A stretch of 64,000 nt of DNA from Ga0077560 sp046330435 (GCA_046330435.1 JAXLST010000010.1:62001-126000); one strand, 5' to 3'; counted from the first letter of the stretch, positions 1 to 10,192 are shown. Numbers and translations are program-made. The notes: generated from the sequence alone by a model not told the origin.

Positions 1-57
1 GACGCTCGACGGGAAGACGAGGCGCCCGTGACGGTTGACGACGAAGGGCTTGGCCAC
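1..57 (-). CDS. Partial CDS, unknown protein (N-terminus only)
   Basis: The minus strand opens with GTG at 57 and reads 19 codons to the window edge, beginning M-A-K-P-F-V-V-N-R-H-G-R-L-V-F. A GGAG purine run sits about 8 bases upstream of the GTG, a reasonable ribosome binding site. The frame stays open to the edge. It diverges from the carboxylase gene that starts at 197, so the 58-196 gap should hold promoters for both. I do not recognise the family from so few residues. Confidence 0.45.
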   Translation of the reverse strand, partial: MAKPFVVNRHGRLVFPSSV

Positions 58-196
58 GTGTCCCGCTCCGGAGGCTTTGGTTGACGTCTCGTGACCACGC
101 TAACAGCCTCCTGACGCCCCGCGATAGTGACGCGGTGCCGCTAGGTGGCGCGCCCCCCGTAGCGCGGGCGCCGTCCATCGGACTAGCGTCCCCGCC

Positions 197-3100
197 ATGG
201 ACTGGCGCATCGCGATCATCAACCGAGGGGAGCCCGCGCGGCGGCTCATCCATGCCGTCCGCGAGCTCAACACCGAACGTGGATGGAGCTTGCGCACCAT
301 CGCGCTGCACACCGACGAGGAGCGGCGCGCGACCTTCGTCAGGGAGGCGGACGAGGCGGTGGTGCTCCGGCCCGAAGGGCCCGGGAACCCCTACCTCGAC
401 CTCGACGAGCTGGAGCGCGCCCTCCGCGCCGGCCGTGCCGACGCGGCATGGGTGGGCTGGGGGTTCGTCGCGGAGGATCCCCGGTTCCCGGAGCTCTGCG
501 AGCGGCTCGGCGTGGTCTTCATCGGGCCGCCGGCCGAGGTCATGCGGGCCCTCGGCGACAAGATCGCCGCCAAGCAGCTCGCGGAGCGCGTGGGCGTGCC
601 GGTCGCCGCGTGGAGCGGGGGGCCGGTCGAGACCGAGGACGAGGCGCTGCGTCACGCCGAGCGGATCGGCTACCCCCTCATGATCAAGGCCGCCGCGGGT
701 GGCGGCGGACGCGGCATCCGCGTGGTCAACGGTCCCGACGAACTCCCGTCGAACCTCACCCGGGCGCGCGACGAGGCACGGCGCTCGTTCGGCGATGCCA
801 GCGTCCTGCTGGAGCGCCTCGTCACCGGCGCACGGCACGTGGAGGTGCAGGTCATCGCGGACGACCACGGCACGGGATGGGCCGTCGGCGTCCGCGACTG
901 CACGGTCCAGCGCCGGAGCCAGAAGCTGCTCGAGGAGTCATCGTCGCCGGCGCTCGACGCCCGGCAGGACGCGGAGCTCCGGAAGGCCGCGGTCGACCTC
1001 GTCCTGGCGGCCGGGTACCGGAACGCCGGCACCGTGGAGTTCCTGTACCAGCCGGCGTCGCGGTCGTTCGCGTTCCTCGAGGTCAACACGCGCCTGCAGG
1101 TGGAGCACCCGGTCACCGAGGCCGTGACCGGCGCCGACCTGGTCAAGCTCCAGATCCACGTCGCCGCAGGGGGGCGGCTGGAGGGCGACCCGCCCGCCGA
1201 GCGCGGCCATGCGATCGAGGCACGCCTCAACGCCGAGGAGCCGGAACGCGGATTCGCGCCCGCCCCCGGGACGGTCGAGCTGCTGACGCTTCCCACGGGG
1301 CCCGGCGTCCGGGTCGACACCGGCATCTCGGAGGGCGACACGATCCCGTCGGAGTACGACTCGATGATCGCGAAGGTCATCGCATGGGGCCGCGACCGCG
1401 ACGAGGCCCGCGGACGTCTGGTGCGTGCCCTCGAGGCGATGGCGGTCGTGGTGCGCGGCGGTGCGACCAACCGGGCGTTCCTCATCGACCTCCTGCGCCG
1501 CCCCGAGGTGGTGGAGGGCACCGCGGACACCGGCTGGCTCGACCGGCTGCAGGCCGCCGGGGGCCTCGTCTCGGACGAGCACGCGCACATCGCCCTGCTG
1601 GCCGCGGCGATCGACGCGGACCAGGAGGAGGAGGAGCTCGAGCGCGCGGCGTTCTTCGCCTCGGCACGGCGCGGCCGGCCGAAGGCCACCCACGCCGTGG
1701 GCCGGGACATCGAGCTGCGCCTGCGCGGCGAGTCGTACCGCCTGACCGTCTCGCGGATCGGCCCGACGAACTACCGGGTCGCCGTGCCGGAGGGCGAGGT
1801 GGAGGTCGAGCTCGAGCGGCTCGGCCAATTCACCTCCCGCCTGCTGGTGGGCGGCCGGGCGCGCCGGGTCCTGGCGGTGTTCCAGGCCCCGGACCACGTC
1901 ATCGAGGTGGACGGGGTCGCCCACCGGGTGTCCCGCGACGAGGGCGGGCTGGTGCGCGCCCCCGCCCCGTCGCTGGTGGTGGCGGTGGTCGTGTCCGCAG
2001 GGGACGAGGTCAGGGCGGGTGAGCCGGTCGTCGTCCTCGAGAGCATGAAGATGGAGACGACGGTGCTCGCTCCGTTCGACGGGACCGTCGGGCAGGTCCT
2101 GGTCGCCGGGAACGTCCAGGTCGATGCCGGGGCACCGCTGCTTCGCCTCGAGCCCCGCGCCGACGAGGACGCGCCCGCCTCGGGGGGGAACCGGGTCGAC
2201 CTCGCGGGGGTGGCCGGAACGCCCGGTGAGCGATCGCCGGCCGACCGCCTCGATGCGGTGCTCGGTGCGGTGCGGAGCCTGCTGCTGGGCTTCGACGTGG
2301 ATGCCGCCGACGCGCGCGCGCTCGTCGCCGAGCTCGCCACGGTGCGTTCGGGGCTGCCTCCTCACGACCCCGCGCTACTGCGGGGCGAGCTCGAGGCGCT
2401 CCGGGTCTTCACCGATCTCGCCGAGCTCCAGCGTGACCGGCCGCCGCCGGAGGAGCCCGACCTCGCCGATGAGCGGGTCCACAGTCCGCGGGAGCACTTC
2501 CACCACTACCTGAGGAGCCTCGACGCCGAGCGCGAGGGAGTCCCCGAGCCCCTGCGGCGCTCGCTCGAACGCGCCCTCGCCCACTACGGCGTCCACGAGC
2601 TCACGCCCACGCCGGCGCTGGCCGAGGCCGCCTACCGGATGTTCCTCGCGCAGGAGCGCGTCACATCGCAGTTTCCCGTGGTCGCCGGGCTCCTCGACGC
2701 CCGGCTGCGCGACCCCGGCACCCTGCCCCCGGCGCTGCGCCGGGAGCTGCGCGAGACGCTCGACCGCCTCATCGTCGCGACCCAGCTGCGGCACCCGGCC
2801 ATCGGGGAGCTGGCCCGCGGGGTCCGCTACACGTGCTTCGACCGCCCGCTCATCGCCGCGGCCCGGGAACGCGCCTACCGGGGGGTGCGGGACCAGCTCG
2901 AGCATCTCAGCGCGCACCCCCACGCCCCCGACGCGGCGGATCGGATCGCGTCGGTCATCGCCAGTCCCCAGCCGCTGCTGCCACTGCTCGGCGCGCGCAT
3001 GGCCGCCGGTGCCGGCGACCGCGAGCCGATGCTCGAGATCCTCGTGCGCCGGCACTACAAGATCCGCGACCTCACGGACATCCGTCACACCAGGGCCGAC

Positions 3101-5680
3101 GGATTCCAGCTGCTGATCGGTACGTACACCCGCACCGGGCGGACCGTGCGCCTGGTGGCGGCCCTCGCGGACCTGTCCGACCTGAGCGCCGCGGCGCGGG
3201 CGGTCGCGGCGACCGCCGCGGAGGTCTCCGAGGGTGCCGGAGTCGTCGTCGACCTGTACGCGCGCGCCTCCGAGCTCATGGACGAGGACGCCCTCGTCGC
3301 GGTGGTCGAGGGCTCCATGCGGGACGCGGAGCTGCCGCCCGAGGTTCAGCGCCTCGCCGTCTCGGTGTCCTCCGACGACGGGCGTACCCACCACCTCACG
3401 TTCCGGCGGGACGGCGATGCGCTGGCCGAGGACCGGCCCGTGCGGGGCATGCACCCCATGATCGCCCGGCGCCTGCGTTTCTGGCGCCTGCGCGACTTCG
3501 AGGTGACGCGGCTCGATTCGGTCGAGGACACGCACCTGTTCCACTGCGTCGCCCCGGGCGCGCCCGCCGACGAGCGGCTCGTGGCGCTCGCCGAAGTGCG
3601 TGACGTCACGCCCGTCCGCGACGCGGACGGGACGCTGGTGTCGCTGCCGGAGGCCGAGCACGTGCTCACCGGGTGCCTCGAGGGCATCCGCCGGGCCCAG
3701 GCGCGCCGGCCGCAGCGCAGCCGCCTCCACGCCAACCACGTGCTGCTGTACGTGTGGCCGGAGGTGGACCTGCCGCTGCGCGAGCTCACCGCGGGCGCGC
3801 GGCGTGTCGCCCCCATGCTCGAAGGACTGGGCCTGGAGGAAGTGCTCATCTGCCTCGACCATGTGGAGCCCGGCGGGAACAGGACCCGCGAGGTCGCGAT
3901 CCGGCTGTCACACGCACCCGGCGAGGGATTCTCCGCGGGCGTCGTGGATGCCCCGTCCGAGCCGCTCGCGCCGCTCGACGACTACACCCAGCGCGTCCTC
4001 GCCGCCCGGCGTCGCAGGACCGTGTACCCCTACGAGCTGGTGCGGCTGCTGGCGGGACCCGACGGCGACTTCACGGAGTACGACCTGGACGACGCCGGGC
4101 AGCTCGTTCCCGTCGACCGGCCGCCGGGCGGCAACCGCGCCGGCATCGTCGTCGGGGTCGCCCGAACCCCCACCGACAAGTACCCGGAGGGGATCGTGCG
4201 CGTGGCCATCCTCGGCGACCCGACGCGGTCGCTCGGGTCGGTCTCGGAGGCGGAGTGCCGGCGCATCATGGCCGCGATCGACCTGGCCGAGGGCATGGAC
4301 GTGCCGGTCGAGTGGTTCGCGATCTCATCCGGGGCGCGCATCTCCCGGGACAGCGGCACCGAGAACATGGACTGGGTCGCCCGGGCGCTGCGCCGGATCG
4401 TCGGCTTCACCCAGGCCGGCGGTGAGATCAACGTCGTGGTGTGCGGGATCAACGTGGGGGCGCAGCCGTACTGGAACGCCGAGGCCACGATGCTCATGCA
4501 CACCAGCGGCATCCTGGTCATGACCCCGGACGGGGCGATGGTCCTCACCGGCAAGCAGGCGCTCGACTACTCCGGCGGCGTGTCGGCGGAGGACAACTTC
4601 GGCATCGGCGGGTACGACCGGATCATGGGCCCGAACGGGCAGGCCCAGTACTGGGCCCCGCACCTGGTGGGGGCCTGCGAGGTGCTGCTCGCCCACTACG
4701 CCCACACATACGTCGCTCCCGGGGAGTCCCATCCCCGTGCCGCGGCCACCGGCGACCCGTCGGACCGCGACGTGCGGCCGTACCCTCACGTGATGGAGGG
4801 CTCGGACTTCGCGACGATCGGCGACGTCTTCTCGCTGGATCGGAACCCGGAGCGCAAGAAGCCCTTCGACATCCGCGCGCTGATGCGCGCCGTGATCGAC
4901 CAGGACCAGCCGCCGCTCGAGCGGTGGGCCGGAATGGCGGATGCGGACACGGCCGTCGTGTTCGATGCGCACCTTGCCGGGCACCCGATCGCGCTGATCG
5001 GCATCGAGTCGCGTCCGATCGACCGCCGCCGTTTCCTGCCCGCCGACGGGCCCGACCAGTGGACCGCCGGCACGCTCTTCCCCCTGTCGTCGAAGAAGGT
5101 GGCGCGGGCCATCAACGCGGCCAGCGGCAATCGCCCCGTGGTCGTGCTCGCGAACCTGTCGGGGTTCGACGGATCACCCGAGTCGCTCCGCAAGCTCCAG
5201 CTCGAGTACGGCGCCGAGATCGGCCGTGCGGTCGTGAACTTCGACGGGCCCTTCGTCTTCTGCGTGGTCTCCCGCTACCACGGGGGCGCCTTCGTGGTGT
5301 TCTCCGGTGCGCTGAACGACAACATGGAGGTCCTTGCGGTCGAGGGGGCGTACGCGTCGGTGATCGGCGGTGCGCCGGCCGCCGCGGTCGTGTTCGCCGG
5401 CGACGTCGCGGCACGCACGGCGGCCGACCCGCGCGTCCGGGACGCCGAGGAACGGGTCGCGGGGGCTCCGGAAGGCGAACGCCCCGTCCTCCAGCAGGAG
5501 CTCGCCGAGGTCCGGGCGGCGGTGCGGTCCGAGAAGCTCGGTGAGGTCGCGACGGAGTTCGACGGCATCCACAGCGTGCAGCGGGCGCTGGAGGTCGGGT
5601 CGGTCCACGCGATCATCCCCGCGGCGGAGCTCCGGCCGCGGCTCGTCGATGCCGTCGAGCGTGGCCTGAGGCGCGGGTGA
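197..5680 (+). CDS. Single-chain biotin-dependent acyl-CoA carboxylase (BC-BCCP-CT fusion)
   Basis: An 1827-residue cytoplasmic enzyme carrying all functions of an acetyl/acyl-CoA carboxylase in one chain: ATP-dependent carboxylation of biotin, then carboxyl transfer to an acyl-CoA. Residues 1-450 are an ATP-grasp biotin carboxylase, with the glycine-rich AAAGGGGRG near 165 and EVNTRLQVEHPVTE near 294. A biotinyl domain follows with ESMKM and the target lysine at K618. Residues about 660-1300 form a poorly conserved central region. Residues about 1310-1780 are the carboxyltransferase, recognisable from SSGARI, GINVGAQPYWNAEATM and the LTGKQALDYSGG stretch. The layout resembles eukaryotic multidomain ACC more than the split bacterial accABCD, although the central part is shorter. 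The substrate (acetyl-, propionyl- or longer acyl-CoA) cannot be read from the sequence. The next gene starts inside its stop codon (GTGA). Confidence 0.9.
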   Translation: MDWRIAIINRGEPARRLIHAVRELNTERGWSLRTIALHTDEERRATFVREADEAVVLRPEGPGNPYLDLDELERALRAGRADAAWVGWGFVAEDPRFPELCERLGVVFIGPPAEVMRALGDKIAAKQLAERVGVPVAAWSGGPVETEDEALRHAERIGYPLMIKAAAGGGGRGIRVVNGPDELPSNLTRARDEARRSFGDASVLLERLVTGARHVEVQVIADDHGTGWAVGVRDCTVQRRSQKLLEESSSPALDARQDAELRKAAVDLVLAAGYRNAGTVEFLYQPASRSFAFLEVNTRLQVEHPVTEAVTGADLVKLQIHVAAGGRLEGDPPAERGHAIEARLNAEEPERGFAPAPGTVELLTLPTGPGVRVDTGISEGDTIPSEYDSMIAKVIAWGRDRDEARGRLVRALEAMAVVVRGGATNRAFLIDLLRRPEVVEGTADTGWLDRLQAAGGLVSDEHAHIALLAAAIDADQEEEELERAAFFASARRGRPKATHAVGRDIELRLRGESYRLTVSRIGPTNYRVAVPEGEVEVELERLGQFTSRLLVGGRARRVLAVFQAPDHVIEVDGVAHRVSRDEGGLVRAPAPSLVVAVVVSAGDEVRAGEPVVVLESMKMETTVLAPFDGTVGQVLVAGNVQVDAGAPLLRLEPRADEDAPASGGNRVDLAGVAGTPGERSPADRLDAVLGAVRSLLLGFDVDAADARALVAELATVRSGLPPHDPALLRGELEALRVFTDLAELQRDRPPPEEPDLADERVHSPREHFHHYLRSLDAEREGVPEPLRRSLERALAHYGVHELTPTPALAEAAYRMFLAQERVTSQFPVVAGLLDARLRDPGTLPPALRRELRETLDRLIVATQLRHPAIGELARGVRYTCFDRPLIAAARERAYRGVRDQLEHLSAHPHAPDAADRIASVIASPQPLLPLLGARMAAGAGDREPMLEILVRRHYKIRDLTDIRHTRADGFQLLIGTYTRTGRTVRLVAALADLSDLSAAARAVAATAAEVSEGAGVVVDLYARASELMDEDALVAVVEGSMRDAELPPEVQRLAVSVSSDDGRTHHLTFRRDGDALAEDRPVRGMHPMIARRLRFWRLRDFEVTRLDSVEDTHLFHCVAPGAPADERLVALAEVRDVTPVRDADGTLVSLPEAEHVLTGCLEGIRRAQARRPQRSRLHANHVLLYVWPEVDLPLRELTAGARRVAPMLEGLGLEEVLICLDHVEPGGNRTREVAIRLSHAPGEGFSAGVVDAPSEPLAPLDDYTQRVLAARRRRTVYPYELVRLLAGPDGDFTEYDLDDAGQLVPVDRPPGGNRAGIVVGVARTPTDKYPEGIVRVAILGDPTRSLGSVSEAECRRIMAAIDLAEGMDVPVEWFAISSGARISRDSGTENMDWVARALRRIVGFTQAGGEINVVVCGINVGAQPYWNAEATMLMHTSGILVMTPDGAMVLTGKQALDYSGGVSAEDNFGIGGYDRIMGPNGQAQYWAPHLVGACEVLLAHYAHTYVAPGESHPRAAATGDPSDRDVRPYPHVMEGSDFATIGDVFSLDRNPERKKPFDIRALMRAVIDQDQPPLERWAGMADADTAVVFDAHLAGHPIALIGIESRPIDRRRFLPADGPDQWTAGTLFPLSSKKVARAINAASGNRPVVVLANLSGFDGSPESLRKLQLEYGAEIGRAVVNFDGPFVFCVVSRYHGGAFVVFSGALNDNMEVLAVEGAYASVIGGAPAAAVVFAGDVAARTAADPRVRDAEERVAGAPEGERPVLQQELAEVRAAVRSEKLGEVATEFDGIHSVQRALEVGSVHAIIPAAELRPRLVDAVERGLRRG

Positions 5681-6768
5681 GTCCAGTCGTGGCGCCGCCC
5701 CCGGCGCCCATCGTCGCACCGGGTCCCGTCGTGTTCGGCCGCACGACGGTGCGCATCGGCCCCCGCACGGTGCGCCTGCAGGCCGAGGTGGACGGCCGCA
5801 GCCGGCTCGCATTCCCCGTGAAGCGCGGGCCGCGGCGCGTCACCGTGCCGCTGCCGGTGGGACGCTGGAGCCTGCGGCTGCGGGCCATCGGCCCCGGCGG
5901 GGTCCGGATGTCTGCTCCGCAGGTGGTGTGGGTGCTGCCGGCCTCCGGTGCGCGGCTGGGCACCACCAAGGGGCGCCTCGACCGGCGCCTGCAGGCCGAC
6001 CTCGTCGCGCTCACCGGGCGCCTGCCGGCGATCAGCGGGGTGTACGTGCAGCACCTGCTCACCGGATGCGGGGCGGGGGTGAACGCCGGCGCGCAGTTCC
6101 CGACGGCCAGCGTCCTGAAGGCCGGGATCCTCCTCGACGCGGCGCGGCGCCCGGCCGGAGCGTCCGCGTCGCTGCTGGATCAGATGATCCTGGACTCCAG
6201 CGACCGCGCGGCGAACCAGGTGCTGGCGATCCAGGGGGGAGGGGACGGGGTGGCGGGCGCCGCCCGTGTCACCGAGACCCTGCGGGCGATCGGCCTGCAG
6301 CAGGCGCTGGTGCGGCGCCCGTACATCATCGAGGAGACCTCGGGGCGCCCGATCCCGGTGGAGACCACCGCACAGCCCGCCCTGTTCACGAACTTCATCG
6401 GCAGCCCGTACGAGCTGGCCCGCATGTTCACGGTCATCCACCGCGGAGCGCTGGGCGGCGGGGCCCTGCGCACCCTGGGCCTCGGTGCCCAGCGGGTGCG
6501 GTCGGAGGTCACCCGGCGGCTCCTGGACGTGAAGGACCGCACCAAGCTCGCCCGGGCGATGCCCCCGGGCGTGCCCCTGATGCACAAGACGGGCTACACC
6601 GAGCAGGTCAAGCACGACGTCGGGGTGGTCTACACGCGGTCCGGGCCCATCGTCGTGGCGGCCATGACCTGGAGCGCCTCCGGGGTGTCCGACGGCACCG
6701 GTGACGCCTTCATCGCCGAGGTCGGGCGGGCCGTCCTGAAGCGCCTGGCGGCCGGCGGTCGCTGCTGA
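5677..6768 (+). CDS. Serine beta-lactamase-like hydrolase with N-terminal beta domain
   Basis: A 363-residue protein of the class A beta-lactamase/transpeptidase fold (PF13354-like). The nucleophile motif S-V-L-K is at 145-148, an SDR triad replacing SDN is at 175-177, and the K-T-G motif is at 304-306. I cannot place the class A E-x-x-L-N glutamate. Residues about 15-90 look like a separate beta-sandwich. The chosen GTG overlaps the carboxylase stop codon by four bases, implying translational coupling. With this start there is no visible Sec signal peptide, which is odd for a cell-wall or antibiotic enzyme. It could be an esterase or a non-secreted member of the superfamily, so resistance should not be assumed. 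Confidence 0.75.
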   Translation: MSPVVAPPPAPIVAPGPVVFGRTTVRIGPRTVRLQAEVDGRSRLAFPVKRGPRRVTVPLPVGRWSLRLRAIGPGGVRMSAPQVVWVLPASGARLGTTKGRLDRRLQADLVALTGRLPAISGVYVQHLLTGCGAGVNAGAQFPTASVLKAGILLDAARRPAGASASLLDQMILDSSDRAANQVLAIQGGGDGVAGAARVTETLRAIGLQQALVRRPYIIEETSGRPIPVETTAQPALFTNFIGSPYELARMFTVIHRGALGGGALRTLGLGAQRVRSEVTRRLLDVKDRTKLARAMPPGVPLMHKTGYTEQVKHDVGVVYTRSGPIVVAAMTWSASGVSDGTGDAFIAEVGRAVLKRLAAGGRC

Positions 6769-6888
6769 GGAACGTCAGGCGCACCTGACGGTGCCGTCCC
6801 GGCCGCGCGCGGTGCACCGTACGTTCCCGCCGGCGCCGTGCGGTGCGGTTGACATTCACCGAGGACCGGAGTTCTCGGGGGCACGCCG

Positions 6889-9800
6889 TCACCGGCCACG
6901 TCCCCGCGCGAAGTGCTGGCCCGGCGGCACCGCCTCGCGGGCACGGGCCGCGTCCTCCATCGAGCGGTCCGGCGGCGGGGCAACCCGCTCCAGGCGCTCG
7001 GCGAGCACGTTGATGTTCCGGTCGCGGCGCTCCAGCCGGCCCCACACCATCACCATCGGCTCGGCGCGCACCAGGGCCCGGTGGGCCTCGTAGGTCTCGG
7101 GCTTCACGACGATGTTCGACATGCCGGTCTCGTCCTCCAGCAGCAGGAACACGATGCCGTTCGCGGTCGCCGGGCGCTGCCGGGCGGTCACCATGCCCGC
7201 CACCAGCACCCGCTCGCCGTTGCGCAGCTCCTTCAGATCCCGAGCGGTGCGCGTCTGGGGCGGCAGGTGCGGCCGCACCAGCGCCATCAGGTGCCAGCCC
7301 GCCGACAGGCCCATGGTCTCGTAGTCGGTCACCACCCGCTCGAACCGGTCGGGCTCGGTGAGCGGCGGGGCCTCGGACGCCGGCAGGGGCAGCGCCAGCT
7401 GGGTGTGGGCGGCGTGCCGCACGGGGCGGCTCATGGTGGCGAGCTGCCACAACATCCGGCGGCGCGGCTCGCCGAACACGTCGCACGCCCCCGCCCGCAC
7501 CAGCTGTGACAGCTGCTCGCGGCGCAGCTCCGACCGGGCCGCCAGGTCCGCCAGGTCACGGAACGGTCCGGCGTCGCCGCGTTCGGTGACCAGCCGTGCG
7601 GCGGCGTCGGCGCGCACCTCCCGCACGTACCCCAGGCCCACCCGCACCGCCCCGCCGTCCTCCACGGTGCACGTGGCATGGCCCAGGTTCACGCAGGGGC
7701 CCACCACCCGCACCCCGCGGCGCTGGGCGTCGCGCACCAGGCTCGCCGGCGGGTAGAACCCCATGGGCTGGGCGTTCAGCAGCGCCGCCAGGAACTCGGC
7801 GGGGTGGTACCGGCGCAGCCAGGCGCTCTGGTAGGCCAGCACGGCGAACGCCGAGGAATGGGCCTTCGGGAACCCGAAGTTCGAGAAGCCGATGAGCTTG
7901 GTGAACACCAGGCGGATGGTGTCGTCGTCGACGCCGCGGGCCCGGGCGCCATCCCGGAACTCCCCCCACAGCCGCAGCATCGCGTCGCGGCTGCGCTTGC
8001 GGCTCATCGCGCGGCGCAGCGCCTCCGCCTGCCCCGGGCTGAACCCGGCGAGGGCCATCGCGACCTCCAGCACCTGCTCCTGGAACACCACGACGCCCAG
8101 GGTCTCCCGCAGCACCGGGGCGAGCAGCGGGTGGTCGTACGGCGGCTCGAAGCCGGGGTCCGCGCGCTTGGCGCGGCGGTGCTTCACGTACGGGTGCACG
8201 GCGCCGCCCGACACCGGCCCGGGGCGGATGAGCGCCACCTGCACCGTGAGGTCGTCCAGGTTCTCCGGCCGGGTCTGCAGCAGGCTCTGCATCTGGGCGC
8301 GGCTCTCGATCTGGAACGTCCCGACGGTGTCGGCGTCCTGGATCTCGGCGAACACCTCGCGGTCGGTGAAGTCGATGCGCGACAAATCCACCGTGCGGCC
8401 GGTGCGGGCGATCAGGTCGACACACTCCTCCACCGCCGACAGCATCCCCAGGCCCAGCAGGTCGATCTTCACAAACCCCGCGTCCGCGCAGGAGTCCTTG
8501 TCCCACTGGCACAGCTGCCGTCCCGGGAACGCGGCGGGCACCACCGGCACCAGCTCCACCAGCGGCTGGGCGCTCACCACCATCCCCCCGGAGTGCTGGG
8601 ACAGGTGCCGCGGCAGGCCCGCCGCCTCCCCGGCCAGGAACATGAGCGCCCGCCACCGCGGCGACTTGAGCTTGGCCTCGCCGTCGGGAAGGCGCAGCAG
8701 CTCGTCCTCCAGCAGCTTGGGGCTCGACCAGCCGTCGCTCATCCGCACCAGCCGCTCCAGGTCGGCCTCGGGCAGGGCCAGCACCCCGCCGAGCTCACGG
8801 ATCGCCATGCGGATGCGGAAGGTGGGGAACGCCGCCACCAGCGCCGCGTGCTCCGGCCCGTACCGGCGCACGATCTCCTCGATGAGCTTCTCCCGGACGT
8901 CGCGGGGGAAGTCCAGGTCGATGTCCGGCACCGAGGCCATGTCGCGGTTGAGGAACCGGCCGAGGAACAGGTTGTTGGCCACCGGATCGATGTGCGACAG
9001 GCCGGTGAGGTAACACACGATCGACCCCACGGACGACCCGCGCCCCCGCCCGGGCGGCAGGTTGCGGCGCGCCGACCCCGCCGGCCGCACCAGCAGCGCC
9101 ACCTCGCGGGCCAGCTCCAGGATGTCGCGGTGCAGCAGGAAGAACCCGGCGAGCCCGTGGTGGTCGATGAGCGCCAGCTCCTGGTCGAGCCGCCGCCGGG
9201 CCTCCGCGCGCCTGCCGGCGTTGGGGTACCGGGCGCCCAGCAGGTGCGCGCACAGGTCCGCCAGCGCATGCTGGGCGGTCTGCCCGGGATGGCCCGCCAC
9301 GAAGTCCGGGAACCGGTACCCCAGGTCGCGGGTGAGGTCGAATGCGCAGCGCTCGGCGATCTCCGCGGTGGCGGCCACGGCCTCCGGGACGGCCTCGAAC
9401 GGGCGCGCCATATCGTGCGGCGTGCCGAGCACCGCGGCCCGGTTGCCGCGGCGCACCGCCTCCGAACCGTCCAGGGTCTGGCGGTGGCGGGCCGCCACGA
9501 AGGCGTCCTGCAGATAGGCGCGGCGCGGGTGGTGGGCGTGCACGTTGCCGGTGGCGACCACCGGCAGCCCGGCCTCCCGCGACAGCTCCCGCAGGTCGCG
9601 CATGAGCGTGCGGTCGCCGCGCTGCAGCGGCCGCTGCAGCTCCACGTACACCGCGTCGTCCCCGAACCACTCGCGCAGCCGCGCCAGCCACGCCAGGGCC
9701 TCCGGCCGCCGCCCGTCGCGCACCAGCCGCGGCACCAGCCCGTCGCGGGCGCACCCGGTGAGGCAGATGAGCCCCTCGGCGTGGGCGCCCAGGGCGGGCG

Positions 9801-10137
9801 GCGGTAGGGCCGGGGGAAGGGCCCGCCGGTCACGGGTGTCGCGCGTGCCGGCGTGCGCGATGGTGACGAGCCGGCACAGGTTGGCGTAGCCCCGCGACGT
9901 GGCCGCCAGCAGGGTGAGGTGGCTGCCGTCGGTGAGGGTGACCTCGCAGCCGGTGATGGGCCGCACCCCGGCGCCGCGGGCGGCGTGCGCGAACGCCAGC
10001 GACCCGCACAGGCCGTCGTGGTCGGTGAGCCCCATCGCCCGGTGCCCCAGGGCGGCTGCCGTCTCGGCCAGCTCCTCGGGACTGGAGGCGCCGTCAAGGA
10101 AGCTGAAGGCGGAGTGGGCGTGCAGCTCGACGTACAT
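6889..10137 (-). CDS. dnaE2: Error-prone DNA polymerase III alpha subunit DnaE2
   Basis: A C-family polymerase of about 1082 residues acting in SOS mutagenesis and translesion synthesis with ImuB. It starts M-Y-V-E-L-H-A-H-S-A-F-S-F-L-D-G, the PHP-domain opening of DnaE2. The palm carries PDIDLDFP near residue 400 with the metal-binding aspartates, and the third acidic motif is in VKIDLLGLGM. A C-terminal OB fold begins around GERVLVAGMVTARQ. The length is typical for DnaE2, shorter than DnaE1. I chose the ATG at 10137 because homologues begin there; an ATG three codons upstream (10146) would add M-C-S. The SOS box overlaps the start. It converges on the serine-hydrolase gene. Confidence 0.95.
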   Translation of the reverse strand: MYVELHAHSAFSFLDGASSPEELAETAAALGHRAMGLTDHDGLCGSLAFAHAARGAGVRPITGCEVTLTDGSHLTLLAATSRGYANLCRLVTIAHAGTRDTRDRRALPPALPPPALGAHAEGLICLTGCARDGLVPRLVRDGRRPEALAWLARLREWFGDDAVYVELQRPLQRGDRTLMRDLRELSREAGLPVVATGNVHAHHPRRAYLQDAFVAARHRQTLDGSEAVRRGNRAAVLGTPHDMARPFEAVPEAVAATAEIAERCAFDLTRDLGYRFPDFVAGHPGQTAQHALADLCAHLLGARYPNAGRRAEARRRLDQELALIDHHGLAGFFLLHRDILELAREVALLVRPAGSARRNLPPGRGRGSSVGSIVCYLTGLSHIDPVANNLFLGRFLNRDMASVPDIDLDFPRDVREKLIEEIVRRYGPEHAALVAAFPTFRIRMAIRELGGVLALPEADLERLVRMSDGWSSPKLLEDELLRLPDGEAKLKSPRWRALMFLAGEAAGLPRHLSQHSGGMVVSAQPLVELVPVVPAAFPGRQLCQWDKDSCADAGFVKIDLLGLGMLSAVEECVDLIARTGRTVDLSRIDFTDREVFAEIQDADTVGTFQIESRAQMQSLLQTRPENLDDLTVQVALIRPGPVSGGAVHPYVKHRRAKRADPGFEPPYDHPLLAPVLRETLGVVVFQEQVLEVAMALAGFSPGQAEALRRAMSRKRSRDAMLRLWGEFRDGARARGVDDDTIRLVFTKLIGFSNFGFPKAHSSAFAVLAYQSAWLRRYHPAEFLAALLNAQPMGFYPPASLVRDAQRRGVRVVGPCVNLGHATCTVEDGGAVRVGLGYVREVRADAAARLVTERGDAGPFRDLADLAARSELRREQLSQLVRAGACDVFGEPRRRMLWQLATMSRPVRHAAHTQLALPLPASEAPPLTEPDRFERVVTDYETMGLSAGWHLMALVRPHLPPQTRTARDLKELRNGERVLVAGMVTARQRPATANGIVFLLLEDETGMSNIVVKPETYEAHRALVRAEPMVMVWGRLERRDRNINVLAERLERVAPPPDRSMEDAARAREAVPPGQHFARGRGR

Positions 10138-10152
10138 CGAACACATGTTCGC
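10137..10152 (-). promoter_or_regulatory. SOS (LexA) box of dnaE2
   Basis: TCGAACACATGTTCGC on the plus strand matches the actinobacterial/Firmicute LexA consensus TCGAAC-N4-GTTCGA with one end mismatch. It covers about -15 to +1 of the chosen start codon, so LexA bound here would sit on the transcription and translation start. The same 16 bases, with a perfect end, lie in the same place at imuB. Confidence 0.85.
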
Positions 10153-10192
10153 ATACGCCGGGTCGCGGGCGACCCTCCCGGTGCCGACCGCG

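Noticed and set aside
7678..9807. 709-codon plus-strand frame opposite dnaE2
   Set aside because: His/Gln/Arg-rich shadow of dnaE2; high GC keeps antisense frames open.
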